Of a DNA stretch of 64,000 bases, positions 46,129 to 55,110 are shown in pieces. A model generated the notes under the pieces. The model was not told the DNA's origin. It worked only from the letters and a program-made list of their open reading frames with translations, and ran no database searches. Position 1 is the stretch's first letter, and the number at the start of each line of letters is the position of its first letter. A program made the position numbers and the translations under genes. The stretch comes from Cryomorphaceae bacterium (GTDB lineage Bacteria > Bacteroidota > Bacteroidia > Flavobacteriales > Schleiferiaceae). The stretch lies in the NCBI GenBank assembly GCA_003566715.1, contig PXCF01000135.1, positions 26,112-90,111 on the forward strand. The letters are read 5' to 3'.

Positions 46129-48450
46129 ATGGATTCTGCTGTAGAAAAGTTACCCATTTTGTTCTTGTGCATTCTTTTGTACATCATAGTCTTAGCCATT
46201 CCATCGGTACGTAAAAATGGTTTGCGCAGTAAGTTAAGTCCGCTCATACCCATCGGGGCTTTTTTGTTTTTTTTACTGGGGTTTGACGGCAATAAGCAAA
46301 CAGCTGTGTTGTGGTCGCACGACTTACTCCCCACCCAACTCTCTTTTACCATAGATGGGCTCGGACGACTTTTTGCTCTTTTGATTACGGGTATCGGTAG
46401 TTTGATTTTTATATACGCCAATGGATATATGAAAGGAGCCAAATATACCCAGCGTCTACAGAGCTTTTTGTTGCTCTTCATGCTGGCCATGCTTGGCGTT
46501 GTTCTATCGGACGACCTCATTATGCTTTTTATATTTTGGGAGCTGACCAGCGTCAGTTCTTTTTTTCTCATTGGATTTAAAAACGAAGACGAAGCCTCGA
46601 GGAAGTCTGCCCTACAAGCCATTTCCATTACCGGACTTGGCGGCTTGGTCATGTTGGGGGGATTCATCATTCTGGGAGAAATTGCCGGTACCTACGCGAT
46701 TTCGGAAATGCACAATCCGGAAACCATTGCGACAATAACCAGTCACGCGTGGTTTACCCCCATGCTAATTTTTATTTTACTGGGCGCCTTTACGAAGTCT
46801 GCACAGTTCCCCTTTCACTTCTGGTTGCCTGGTGCCATGAAGGCTCCTACTCCGGTATCTGCCTATCTACATTCCGCTACTATGGTTAAAGCGGGTGTCT
46901 ATTTGTTGGCCCGTTTCTCCCCTATCCTCGGCGACACCCCTGTTTGGACCATTGCCCTTATTTCCTTTGGTGGGGTAACCATGATTTATGCGGCATTTCA
47001 AGCCTTATTTAGGACGGATATGAAGTCCATATTGGCTTACACGACGGTATCAGCGTTGGGAATCATGGTGTTTTTACTGGGTATGCAAAGCAGCGACGCC
47101 ATAGCAGCTGTATCGTTGTTTATTCTCGTTCACGCACTATACAAAGCTGCATTCTTTATGTTGGCCGGTACCATAGATCACGAAACTGGCACGCGAGACA
47201 TCAGTAAACTCAGCGGATTAAAAACTGCCATGATGCCTTTGTTTGTCATTGGCATTCTCGCTGCATGGAGCAATGGAGGTGTACCGCCAAGTGTGGGGTT
47301 TCTGGGCAAAGACCTCATCTACGAAAGCACCCTTGCTTACCCGGGATTGAATTATTTGCTAACGGGCGTAAGTGTTGGCACCAACATCATGCTTTTTGCG
47401 GCGGGTTTACTTGTTGGCTGGATGCCTTTTCGAGGAAAAAAAATCTCCCATAAAAACCTTCAGCTACCCGCGCCTTCGCTGTGGGTACCGGCAGCAGTGC
47501 TCGCAGTATTGGGGATGCTGTTTGGACTATTCCCAAGCTTAATCAACGATTCATTGATTAACCCCGTAGCCAACTCCATCTCCGGTCAGCCTGAAGACAT
47601 TCACCTAAAACTATGGCACGGTTTAAATACAGTTCTTTACTTAAGTCTTTTGACTATGGGACTTGGATTTTTAACCTACCTAGTAATTCGTCCGGGTGCT
47701 GGTATGCTCGGTTTTATTGAAAGTGCAGAACGGTTTGGTCCCAGACGTATCCTACACGGTATCTCTCATGGGTTTATTGGTCTATCCGACTGGATAACAA
47801 AGATCTTACAAAATGGTAAACTTAGAATTTACCTATTGGTCATCTTAGGGTTTTTAGTTCTCATACTTGGCTATGTTGTTTTAGCAGAAACCACCTTTAC
47901 CATTGACATTGACATGCTCACCAACATTACCATCTACGAAGTAATAATTGTGGGCATATTATTTATTAGCGTGTTTTTGACCTTGTTTTCAGGTTCCAGA
48001 TTGGCAGCAGTAGCGGCTATGGGCGTCGTTGGATATACACTCTGTATCATATTTGTATTTTACTCAGCACCCGACCTTGCCATGACCCAATTCACCATTG
48101 ATACGCTTACCGTTATCCTATTTGTTTTGGTCCTATACCGCCTCCCTAGGTTTATTCGCTTAGATTTTTCGCCGCGACATATTTTGGATGGCTTGGTGGC
48201 CATAGCAGTTGGCGCGCTGATGACAATTATTAGCTTAGAAGTACTACAGCGCATGCCAGAGCGTGAGATCAGTGATTACTATGCACTCAACGCTTACGTA
48301 TTAGCCAAAGGAAAAAACGTGGTCAACGTCATACTCGTTGACTTTAGAGGCGCCGATACCATGATTGAAATAGTGGTACTCAGTATTGCCGCCATTGGCG
48401 TTTACAGCTTATTGAAACTGCGCTTGCGCAAAAATGAAAAAATGGAGTAA
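46129..48450 (+). CDS. mrpA: Na+/H+ antiporter Mrp subunit A
   Basis: 773 aa, NADH dehydrogenase ND5-like TM protein; first gene of seven-gene cluster. Confidence 0.94.
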   Translation: MDSAVEKLPILFLCILLYIIVLAIPSVRKNGLRSKLSPLIPIGAFLFFLLGFDGNKQTAVLWSHDLLPTQLSFTIDGLGRLFALLITGIGSLIFIYANGYMKGAKYTQRLQSFLLLFMLAMLGVVLSDDLIMLFIFWELTSVSSFFLIGFKNEDEASRKSALQAISITGLGGLVMLGGFIILGEIAGTYAISEMHNPETIATITSHAWFTPMLIFILLGAFTKSAQFPFHFWLPGAMKAPTPVSAYLHSATMVKAGVYLLARFSPILGDTPVWTIALISFGGVTMIYAAFQALFRTDMKSILAYTTVSALGIMVFLLGMQSSDAIAAVSLFILVHALYKAAFFMLAGTIDHETGTRDISKLSGLKTAMMPLFVIGILAAWSNGGVPPSVGFLGKDLIYESTLAYPGLNYLLTGVSVGTNIMLFAAGLLVGWMPFRGKKISHKNLQLPAPSLWVPAAVLAVLGMLFGLFPSLINDSLINPVANSISGQPEDIHLKLWHGLNTVLYLSLLTMGLGFLTYLVIRPGAGMLGFIESAERFGPRRILHGISHGFIGLSDWITKILQNGKLRIYLLVILGFLVLILGYVVLAETTFTIDIDMLTNITIYEVIIVGILFISVFLTLFSGSRLAAVAAMGVVGYTLCIIFVFYSAPDLAMTQFTIDTLTVILFVLVLYRLPRFIRLDFSPRHILDGLVAIAVGALMTIISLEVLQRMPEREISDYYALNAYVLAKGKNVVNVILVDFRGADTMIEIVVLSIAAIGVYSLLKLRLRKNEKME

Positions 48451-48452
48451 CC

Positions 48453-48863
48453 ATGAATACCATTATTTTAAAGACCGCATCGAAATACCTGCTGCCATTG
48501 CTGCTGCTATTTTCTATCTTTGTTTTGTTACGAGGACACTACTTGCCCGGAGGAGGCTTTGTCGGTGGATTGATCGCTGCCATTGCTTTTGTTTTACACG
48601 CTTTTGCTAATGGATTACCCCACACGCAAAGGCTAATGCGCATTCACCCCGGCTTTCTTATGCCTTTCGGTTTAGCAATTTCTGCTGTCAGCGGTATGTT
48701 TCCTATGCTGCTCAATCAACCCTTTATGACGGGGGTATGGAAGAAAGACCCCGTCCCGGTTATTGGCAGTTTAGGCTCAGCCTTATTTTTTGATATTGGC
48801 GTGTATTTGGTGGTTATTGGTGCCTCGTTAACCATATTATTCACCATTTCTGAAACCCGCTAA
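48453..48863 (+). CDS. mrpB: Mrp subunit B
   Basis: 'GHYLPGGGFVGGLIAA', position in operon. Confidence 0.93.
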   Translation: MNTIILKTASKYLLPLLLLFSIFVLLRGHYLPGGGFVGGLIAAIAFVLHAFANGLPHTQRLMRIHPGFLMPFGLAISAVSGMFPMLLNQPFMTGVWKKDPVPVIGSLGSALFFDIGVYLVVIGASLTILFTISETR

Positions 48864-48865
48864 GC

Positions 48866-49216
48866 ATGGAAATACTCTTAGCTATTACCATTGGACTATT
48901 ATATGCAGCTGGCATATTCTTAATCTTACGACGCTCCATGGTTCGATTAATCATCGGACTGATTTTATTGGGAAATGGTGCTAATTTACTGATTTTCCTT
49001 TTGGGAAGAATCAGCAAAGGGAAGCCCCCCATCATACCGGAAGATAGCAAGGTCTTTTTAGATGCCTATGCAGACCCCATACCTCAAGCATTAATTCTCA
49101 CCGCCATCGTTATTTCGTTTGGCCTTCAAGCCTATGCCATTATTTTAGTTAAACGCGCCTACCGCGTAGTGAAGACCGACGATATTGAAGAAATGATAAC
49201 CACCGACGAAATATGA
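48866..49216 (+). CDS. mrpC: Mrp subunit C
   Basis: NuoK-like; 'PIPQALILTAIVISFGLQAYAIILVKR'. Confidence 0.94.
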   Translation: MEILLAITIGLLYAAGIFLILRRSMVRLIIGLILLGNGANLLIFLLGRISKGKPPIIPEDSKVFLDAYADPIPQALILTAIVISFGLQAYAIILVKRAYRVVKTDDIEEMITTDEI

Positions 49217-50736
49217 TTGCGCACGTTGTCATATGGCCCATTCTACTGCCTTTGGTTTCGGCCATTGTATTGATGTTCTTTTGGAATCAATCCAAGGTTC
49301 AACGCTATATTACTGTCGCTGGACACGGCATTAGTCTTTTGGCCTCTTTTTGGTTGGCCTTACGCACCTATAGCGGTGATATTATCACCCTGAATTCAGG
49401 TAGTTGGCCGGCACCATACGGCATTGTCTTCGTTGCTGATGCATTAAGTGGTACGCTGGTATTATTGGCCTCGCTTGCTGCCTTTTGTGTGAGTTTATTC
49501 TCCGTTGTTTCTATTGGGACTGGTCGGGCATCTTTTGGTTTTTTTCCCATTTTGCAGTTTTTATTAATGGGATTAAACGGCTCTTTTTTAGCCGGAGATA
49601 TCTTTAATCTTTACGTGTGGTTTGAAGTCATCATCATCAGTTCATTTGTACTCATCACCTTAGGCAGTGAAAGAGCACAACTGGAGGGGGCCATCAAATA
49701 CGTTACCATGAATCTTTTGGCTTCCATTATATTCCTTACTGGTATCGCAATTTTGTATGGACTTCTTGGCAGCTTGAACTTGGCCGATTTATCAGTAAAG
49801 ATTGCACAGAGCGATGACAAAGGCTTGATAAATACGGCTGCCATACTACTATTGGTGGGATTTGGAATAAAATCCGCTATATTCCCTATGTACTTTTGGT
49901 TACCGGCATCGTACCATACACCTCCGGCTGCTGTTTCAGCCATCTTTGGTGGCCTGCTCACCAAAGTCGGTGTGTATGCACTAATTCGGGTGTTCTCGCT
50001 ATTGTTTATTGATGACCCCTTCATACGCAGCACCTTTATTGTTTTGGCTGTAAGCTCTATGATTATCGGTGCCATGGGCGCATTGGTTCAACAAAATATT
50101 CGCAAAATATTTTCCTTTCTCATCATCAGTCATATTGGTTTCATGATTGCCGGTTTGGGGATGTTTTCCACCTTGGCTGTCATTGGAATGGTATTTTATC
50201 TCTTTCATGACATAATCGTGAAGACCAATGCTTTCATGATCAGTGGTTTGATTTTTAAACTTCGTGGTAGTTTTCGCTTAGAAAACTTAGGTGGTTTGTA
50301 CAACCGTTATCCCTATCTATCTATCATGTTTGCTCTGGCCATGTTTTCGTTGGTAGGAACACCACCTCTCTCCGGCTTTTGGCCAAAATTATTTTTGTTA
50401 AAAGCATCGTTCAACGAACTCAACTGGTGGATTATAGGCGGTATTATTGCCGCTAGTTTTTTAACGTTAATTGCCGTTATAAAAATATGGCTATCAGTGT
50501 TTTGGAGAAAACACCCCAATTATGTAGAGGCAAAAAAGCGCATCGTTTGGTACGATTTACCAAAAATTCAAAAATTCACTATACTTTTACCCATAGCCAT
50601 ACTTACCGTTGTATCGCTTTATATCGGTTTAAACGCAGCTAAAATTGTGGAGATTTGTCAACTGATCGCCGAACAAATTACCCAGCCGTCATTATACATT
50701 GACGCCGTATTGTCTAACCCGGAAAATCAACCATAA
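49213..50736 (+). CDS. mrpD: Mrp subunit D
   Basis: ND2/ND4-like, 'GDIFNLYVWFEVIIISSFVLITLG'. Confidence 0.94.
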   Translation: MIAHVVIWPILLPLVSAIVLMFFWNQSKVQRYITVAGHGISLLASFWLALRTYSGDIITLNSGSWPAPYGIVFVADALSGTLVLLASLAAFCVSLFSVVSIGTGRASFGFFPILQFLLMGLNGSFLAGDIFNLYVWFEVIIISSFVLITLGSERAQLEGAIKYVTMNLLASIIFLTGIAILYGLLGSLNLADLSVKIAQSDDKGLINTAAILLLVGFGIKSAIFPMYFWLPASYHTPPAAVSAIFGGLLTKVGVYALIRVFSLLFIDDPFIRSTFIVLAVSSMIIGAMGALVQQNIRKIFSFLIISHIGFMIAGLGMFSTLAVIGMVFYLFHDIIVKTNAFMISGLIFKLRGSFRLENLGGLYNRYPYLSIMFALAMFSLVGTPPLSGFWPKLFLLKASFNELNWWIIGGIIAASFLTLIAVIKIWLSVFWRKHPNYVEAKKRIVWYDLPKIQKFTILLPIAILTVVSLYIGLNAAKIVEICQLIAEQITQPSLYIDAVLSNPENQP

Positions 50737-50738
50737 GC

Positions 50739-51215
50739 ATGCGCAGTTTGTTTCTCATGAATATCTTGCTTACTCTGGTATGGGCGGCTCTTACCGGAAA
50801 GTTTGACTATGGTAATTTCATTTTTGGTTTCATTATATCGTATGCTGTCCTATGGATAATTACCCGAGGTACCGAACGCGCTAAATACTTCAGTCGAGTC
50901 CCTAAAATACTCATTTTTATTGGGTTTTTTGTCAAAGAGTTAATCAAAGCAAACATACAAGTTGCTTACGACGTCATTACCCCTACAAACCATATGAAGC
51001 CAGCCATTGTGGGAATACCTCTAGATGCAGAAACAGAACTTGAGATAACCCTGTTGGCAAATTTTATAACCCTTACACCCGGCACGCTCAGCATGGATGT
51101 GAGTGACGACAAAAAAACCATTTATGTGCACGCGATGTATGTGGAAGACAAACAGGATTTTATAGACAGCATAAAAAATGGATTTGAACGAAAACTTTTG
51201 GATATTTTGAGATGA
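50739..51215 (+). CDS. mrpE: Mrp subunit E
   Basis: 158 aa; 'TLTPGTLSMDVSDDKKTIYVHAMYVED'. Confidence 0.93.
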   Translation: MRSLFLMNILLTLVWAALTGKFDYGNFIFGFIISYAVLWIITRGTERAKYFSRVPKILIFIGFFVKELIKANIQVAYDVITPTNHMKPAIVGIPLDAETELEITLLANFITLTPGTLSMDVSDDKKTIYVHAMYVEDKQDFIDSIKNGFERKLLDILR

Positions 51216-51487
51216 GCATCAACGATTACCTTTACCTAATTATATTGCCGATATTATCCATATCGGTGTTTCTGGTTTTTGTTCGGTTCATCATTGGTCC
51301 GGGTATTTCAGATCGTGTCGTAGCCTTAGACCTATTAATTACCATCGGTATTGGTATTATGGCCATATACGCCATCGTATCAGACAAGGCCTCTTTTCTC
51401 GATATCGCCATGATTTTTGCGTTGATTGCCTTTTTGGGAACCATTGCCTTTAGTTATTACCTAGAAAAAAGACGAAGAGATGACTGA
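51212..51487 (+). CDS. mrpF: Mrp subunit F
   Basis: 91 aa; 'RFIIGPGISDRVVALDLLITIGIG'. Confidence 0.93.
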   Translation: MSINDYLYLIILPILSISVFLVFVRFIIGPGISDRVVALDLLITIGIGIMAIYAIVSDKASFLDIAMIFALIAFLGTIAFSYYLEKRRRDD

Positions 51488-51827
51488 TTTTTGGATTGTT
51501 CTTTTAAGCTCTGCCGGGGCGTTGTTTATTTTACTTGCCGCCATTGGTATTCTTCGAATGCCCGATTTTTACATGCGCGTTTCGGTCACCACCAAGGCAG
51601 CTACACTAGGTGTTGGGTTAATTTTGGTTGCATCGGCATTTGCTTTTAAAAACTTTTCTGTAACTTCGAGGGTATTGGCTATTCTTGTTTTTATCCTCTT
51701 AACCGCACCCGTTGGTGCACACATGATTGGACGTGCAGCATATTTTATTGGGGTTAATTTATGGAGCAAGACGAAAATGGATGACCTGAAAGATAAATAC
51801 GATAAAAAAAGCCATAAACTAAAGTGA
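51480..51827 (+). CDS. mrpG: Mrp subunit G
   Basis: 115 aa; 'AAIGILRMPDFYMRVSVTTKAATLGVGLILV', 'TAPVGAHMIGRAAY'. Confidence 0.93.
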   Translation: MTDFWIVLLSSAGALFILLAAIGILRMPDFYMRVSVTTKAATLGVGLILVASAFAFKNFSVTSRVLAILVFILLTAPVGAHMIGRAAYFIGVNLWSKTKMDDLKDKYDKKSHKLK

Positions 51828-51905
51828 TGGATGACTATAAAGCCCGATGGCTTCGTTCCGCTCAATCGAAAAGGACTCATTTACTACGTGTAAACTCGGT
51901 TTTTT

Positions 51906-51925
51906 ATCCCGATAACTATCGGGAT
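51906..51925. repeat. Palindromic intergenic repeat core
   Basis: ATCCCGATA-ac-TATCGGGAT, 9-bp perfect arms. Confidence 0.85.
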
Positions 51926-52023
51926 CGCAAGCCGTACTTTCAAACTTTCTAGTCTAGCCACTAAAGCTTATAACATATAGCAGCCAAGCAAAGTCAAGGC
52001 TTGCTTTAATAATAAAAAAAGAC

Positions 52024-54810
52024 ATGAGTACCGACGACAAAAAGCTTTTTCTCTTAGATGCCTACGCGTTGATCTTCCGTTCCTACTTTGCATTCGCTAG
52101 AAATCCAAGGCTTACATCAACAGGGATAGATACCTCTGCGATATTTGGTTTTACCACAACGCTGATGGATTTGATGAAGCGTGAAAAGCCATCTCACTTG
52201 GCTGTAGTATTTGATGTAGAAGGTCCTACTTCACGTCACGAAACTTACGAGGCTTACAAAGCCAATAGAGACGAGACACCGGAGGGTATCAAAACAGCCA
52301 TTCCTTACATAAAGGCATTGCTTAAGGCAATGAATATTCCCGTCATGTTTTCCCCCGGCTACGAGGCTGATGACGTAATTGGAACTCTGGCGCACCAAGC
52401 GTCTGACGAAGGATTTACGGTGTATATGATGACCCCGGACAAGGATTTTGGACAGCTCATAAGACCGGGTAAGGTCTATATGTATAAGCCTGCACGAAGC
52501 GGTGGACAACCGGAAGTAATGGATGAAAAGGCCATTTGCGAAAAGTGGAACATTCAACGCATCGACCAAGTTATCGATATGCTCGGTTTGATGGGGGATG
52601 CCGTGGACAATATTCCGGGTATTCCGGGCGTGGGGGAAAAAACTGCCGCTAAACTTCTGGCTCAGTTTGATACCTTAGAAGGGGTATTAGAAAATGCCGA
52701 TGAAATCAAAGGTAAACTGGGGGAAAAAGTACGCGCCAATAAAGAACAAGCAATTTTATCAAAGGAACTGGCCACCATTCTCACCGATGCACCTGTGACC
52801 TTTAACGCAATAGATTTCCACTGGGATGAGCCAGATATGAACAAGGTTAAAGAGCTGTTCGAGGAACTTGAATTCCGAACCCTCTGGAAGCGTTTTGGCG
52901 AAACATTTTTAAACGGCGAGACAGCATCTAATGTCTCTACAATCGACTCACCTTCAGCGCCTGACTTGTTTTCTGAAATAGAAGCCTCCACGACCAAGAC
53001 AGACCTCAATAGTTACAAACATTTTTACCAGTGCATTAACGACGAAACAGGGATTATTGAATTGGTCAAAGTCCTAAACAAACAATCTAGTGTTTGCTTT
53101 GATACCGAGACCACATCTCTGGTGAGTATTGATGCTAAATTGGTGGGCATAGCCTTTAGTTACGAGAAGGGCAAAGCCTATTATGTGCCATTCCAGGGCA
53201 GTGAGGATGAAAAGCAAAAGCGTATAGCGCTTCTCCAGCCGTTTTTTGAAAACAGCAAGGTTGAAAAAGTCGCACATAACTTAAAATACGATCTAGCGGT
53301 ATTGAAAAACTATGGCGTTGCTCTGAACGGGCCTTTTTTCGACACAATGATTGCACACTATGTCTATCGCCCGGATGGCCGACACAGCATGGATATCGTT
53401 TCTGAGGAACTGTTGAATCACAAGCCAAAATCCATTGAGTCACTCATTGGTAAAAAGGGGAAAAACCAAGGCAGTATGACCGATGTCGCTTTGGAAGAAT
53501 TGGTAGAATACGCGGGTGAAGACGCTGATATTACATTTCAGTTGAGCATAGTGCTCAAGGAAAAACTGTCGGAACACAAGCTCGAAAATATCTTTTACAA
53601 AGTAGATATGCCATTGGTTGAAGTGTTATGTGACATGGAACGCAACGGTGTACACATCGACAAAGAAGCCTTGGACGACTTATCGAAGGAGTTGGAGACG
53701 AGCATTGCAGAAACCGAAAAGTCCATCAAAGAAATGGCTGGTGAAGACTTCAACGTGGCCAGTCCGGCCCAACTGGGTGTGGTATTGTTTGAGAAATTAA
53801 AGTTGGTAGATAAGCCCAAAAAAACCAAAACCGGTCAGTACAGTACCGCCGAAGAAATTCTTTCAGAATTGGCCGATAAGCACGAAATTGCGCGTTTGGT
53901 TCTCGAATTTCGTCAGTTGAGTAAATTGAAGTCCACCTACGTCGATGCATTACCAAAGCTCATCAACAATAGGACAAAGAGAATCCATACGTCATTCAAT
54001 CAAGCCGTCACGGCAACGGGAAGGCTAAGTAGCACCAACCCAAACTTGCAAAACATTCCCATACGTACAGAAAAGGGTCAACTGGTGCGCAAAGCTTTTG
54101 TGGCCAGTTCAGAAGATACGGTTATACTCGCGGCCGACTACTCACAGATAGAACTGCGTTTGATGGCAGAGATGAGTGGCGATGTGGTGATGAAAGAAGC
54201 TTTTGCCAATAAACAAGACATTCACGCAGCAACCGCAGCAAAGATATTTGATGTCCCTCTCGATGAAGTAAGTCGAGAACAAAGAAGTCAGGCCAAGACA
54301 GTCAATTTTGGCATTATTTACGGTGTATCTGCTTTTGGATTAAGTCAACAAACAAATCTCAGTAGAAGCGAGTCAGCAGAAATCATTAATTCGTACTTCA
54401 AAACGTATCCTGGCATCCGTGACTATATGGACGAACAGGTTGCCCTGGCAAAAAAACAGGGGTATGTTACCACATTATTGGGGCGCAAAAGAGCACTCCC
54501 CGATATCAACTCCCGCAATCCGGTGGTGAGAGGTCACGCCGAGAGAAATGCTGTAAATACCCCGATACAAGGAAGTGCAGCAGATATTATAAAGTTGGCC
54601 ATGACGGGCGTACACCAAAAAATGAAAGAAGCGCAGTTAAAGAGTAAGTTTATATTACAAGTTCACGATGAATTGGTCTTTGAAGTCTACAAAGAAGAAG
54701 TAGAGGCGATTACACTTTTGGTAAAAAATGCCATGGAAAATGCCTATCAAACAACAGTACCCCTTGAAGTTGAGTTGGGTATCGGCACTAATTGGTTAGA
54801 AGCTCATTAA
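52024..54810 (+). CDS. polA: DNA polymerase I
   Basis: 928 aa; 5' nuclease, DEDDy exonuclease motifs (FDTET, NLKYDL, YAGEDAD) and pol motifs (LAADYSQIELR, QVHDELVFEV). Confidence 0.98.
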   Translation: MSTDDKKLFLLDAYALIFRSYFAFARNPRLTSTGIDTSAIFGFTTTLMDLMKREKPSHLAVVFDVEGPTSRHETYEAYKANRDETPEGIKTAIPYIKALLKAMNIPVMFSPGYEADDVIGTLAHQASDEGFTVYMMTPDKDFGQLIRPGKVYMYKPARSGGQPEVMDEKAICEKWNIQRIDQVIDMLGLMGDAVDNIPGIPGVGEKTAAKLLAQFDTLEGVLENADEIKGKLGEKVRANKEQAILSKELATILTDAPVTFNAIDFHWDEPDMNKVKELFEELEFRTLWKRFGETFLNGETASNVSTIDSPSAPDLFSEIEASTTKTDLNSYKHFYQCINDETGIIELVKVLNKQSSVCFDTETTSLVSIDAKLVGIAFSYEKGKAYYVPFQGSEDEKQKRIALLQPFFENSKVEKVAHNLKYDLAVLKNYGVALNGPFFDTMIAHYVYRPDGRHSMDIVSEELLNHKPKSIESLIGKKGKNQGSMTDVALEELVEYAGEDADITFQLSIVLKEKLSEHKLENIFYKVDMPLVEVLCDMERNGVHIDKEALDDLSKELETSIAETEKSIKEMAGEDFNVASPAQLGVVLFEKLKLVDKPKKTKTGQYSTAEEILSELADKHEIARLVLEFRQLSKLKSTYVDALPKLINNRTKRIHTSFNQAVTATGRLSSTNPNLQNIPIRTEKGQLVRKAFVASSEDTVILAADYSQIELRLMAEMSGDVVMKEAFANKQDIHAATAAKIFDVPLDEVSREQRSQAKTVNFGIIYGVSAFGLSQQTNLSRSESAEIINSYFKTYPGIRDYMDEQVALAKKQGYVTTLLGRKRALPDINSRNPVVRGHAERNAVNTPIQGSAADIIKLAMTGVHQKMKEAQLKSKFILQVHDELVFEVYKEEVEAITLLVKNAMENAYQTTVPLEVELGIGTNWLEAH

Positions 54811-54849
54811 AAAAAAAGAACCGCCGAAGATTAAAAATCAACGGCGGTT
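54809..54849 (-). terminator. Intrinsic terminator, minus strand (module B)
   Basis: Minus strand: AACCGCCG-TTGATTTTTAATCTT-CGGCGGTT-C-TTTTTTTTT. Confidence 0.85.
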
Positions 54850-54881
54850 AACTTAGAAAACACTCCTACTCACTGTTTTCT
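54809..54881 (-). ncRNA. Candidate small RNA module B (conserved stem-loop plus terminator)
   Basis: Minus: AGAAAACA-GTGAGTAGGAG-TGTTTTCT stem-loop then terminator hairpin; 19-nt core identical to module A. Confidence 0.55.
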
Positions 54882-54918
54882 GATAAAGAGATGTTTTTTT
54901 GCAATCGGAAAAGCAAGT

Positions 54919-54951
54919 AAAAACCACCGGCAGATCGAAACCTGCCGATGG
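54919..54951 (-). terminator. Intrinsic terminator, minus strand (module A)
   Basis: Minus: CCATCGGCAG-GTTTCGAT-CTGCCGGTGG-TTTTT, 10-bp stem with one wobble. Confidence 0.75.
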
Positions 54952-55005
54952 AATCATGAAAACACTCCTACTCACTATTTTAAAAAGAACTTTGTTTTCT
55001 TTAGT
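54919..55005 (-). ncRNA. Candidate small RNA module A (conserved stem-loop plus terminator)
   Basis: Minus: AAAATA-GTGAGTAGGAG-TGTTTT stem-loop then terminator; upstream TATATTTG -7 element; 5' end estimated. Confidence 0.55.
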
Positions 55006-55011
55006 ACAATG

Positions 55012-55039
55012 CAAATATACGGTCGCAAAAATTCTACAA
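55012..55039 (-). promoter_or_regulatory. Bacteroidota-type promoter driving the candidate sRNA modules
   Basis: Minus strand TTG-N17-TATATTTG. Confidence 0.5.
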
Positions 55040-55110
55040 TATAGGTGTTAATACCCATTTTTATGCCTTGTACGCTATTATTAATCTGCATTAACCTTTT
55101 GATTAAATAA

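Noticed and set aside
46116-46670. Minus-strand 184-aa ORF within mrpA
   Set aside because: Antisense; lysine/methionine-rich composition typical of complement of TM-coding sequence.
54809-54849. polA plus-strand terminator
   Set aside because: The hairpin has its T-run only on the minus strand, so it is assigned to the minus-strand module instead.
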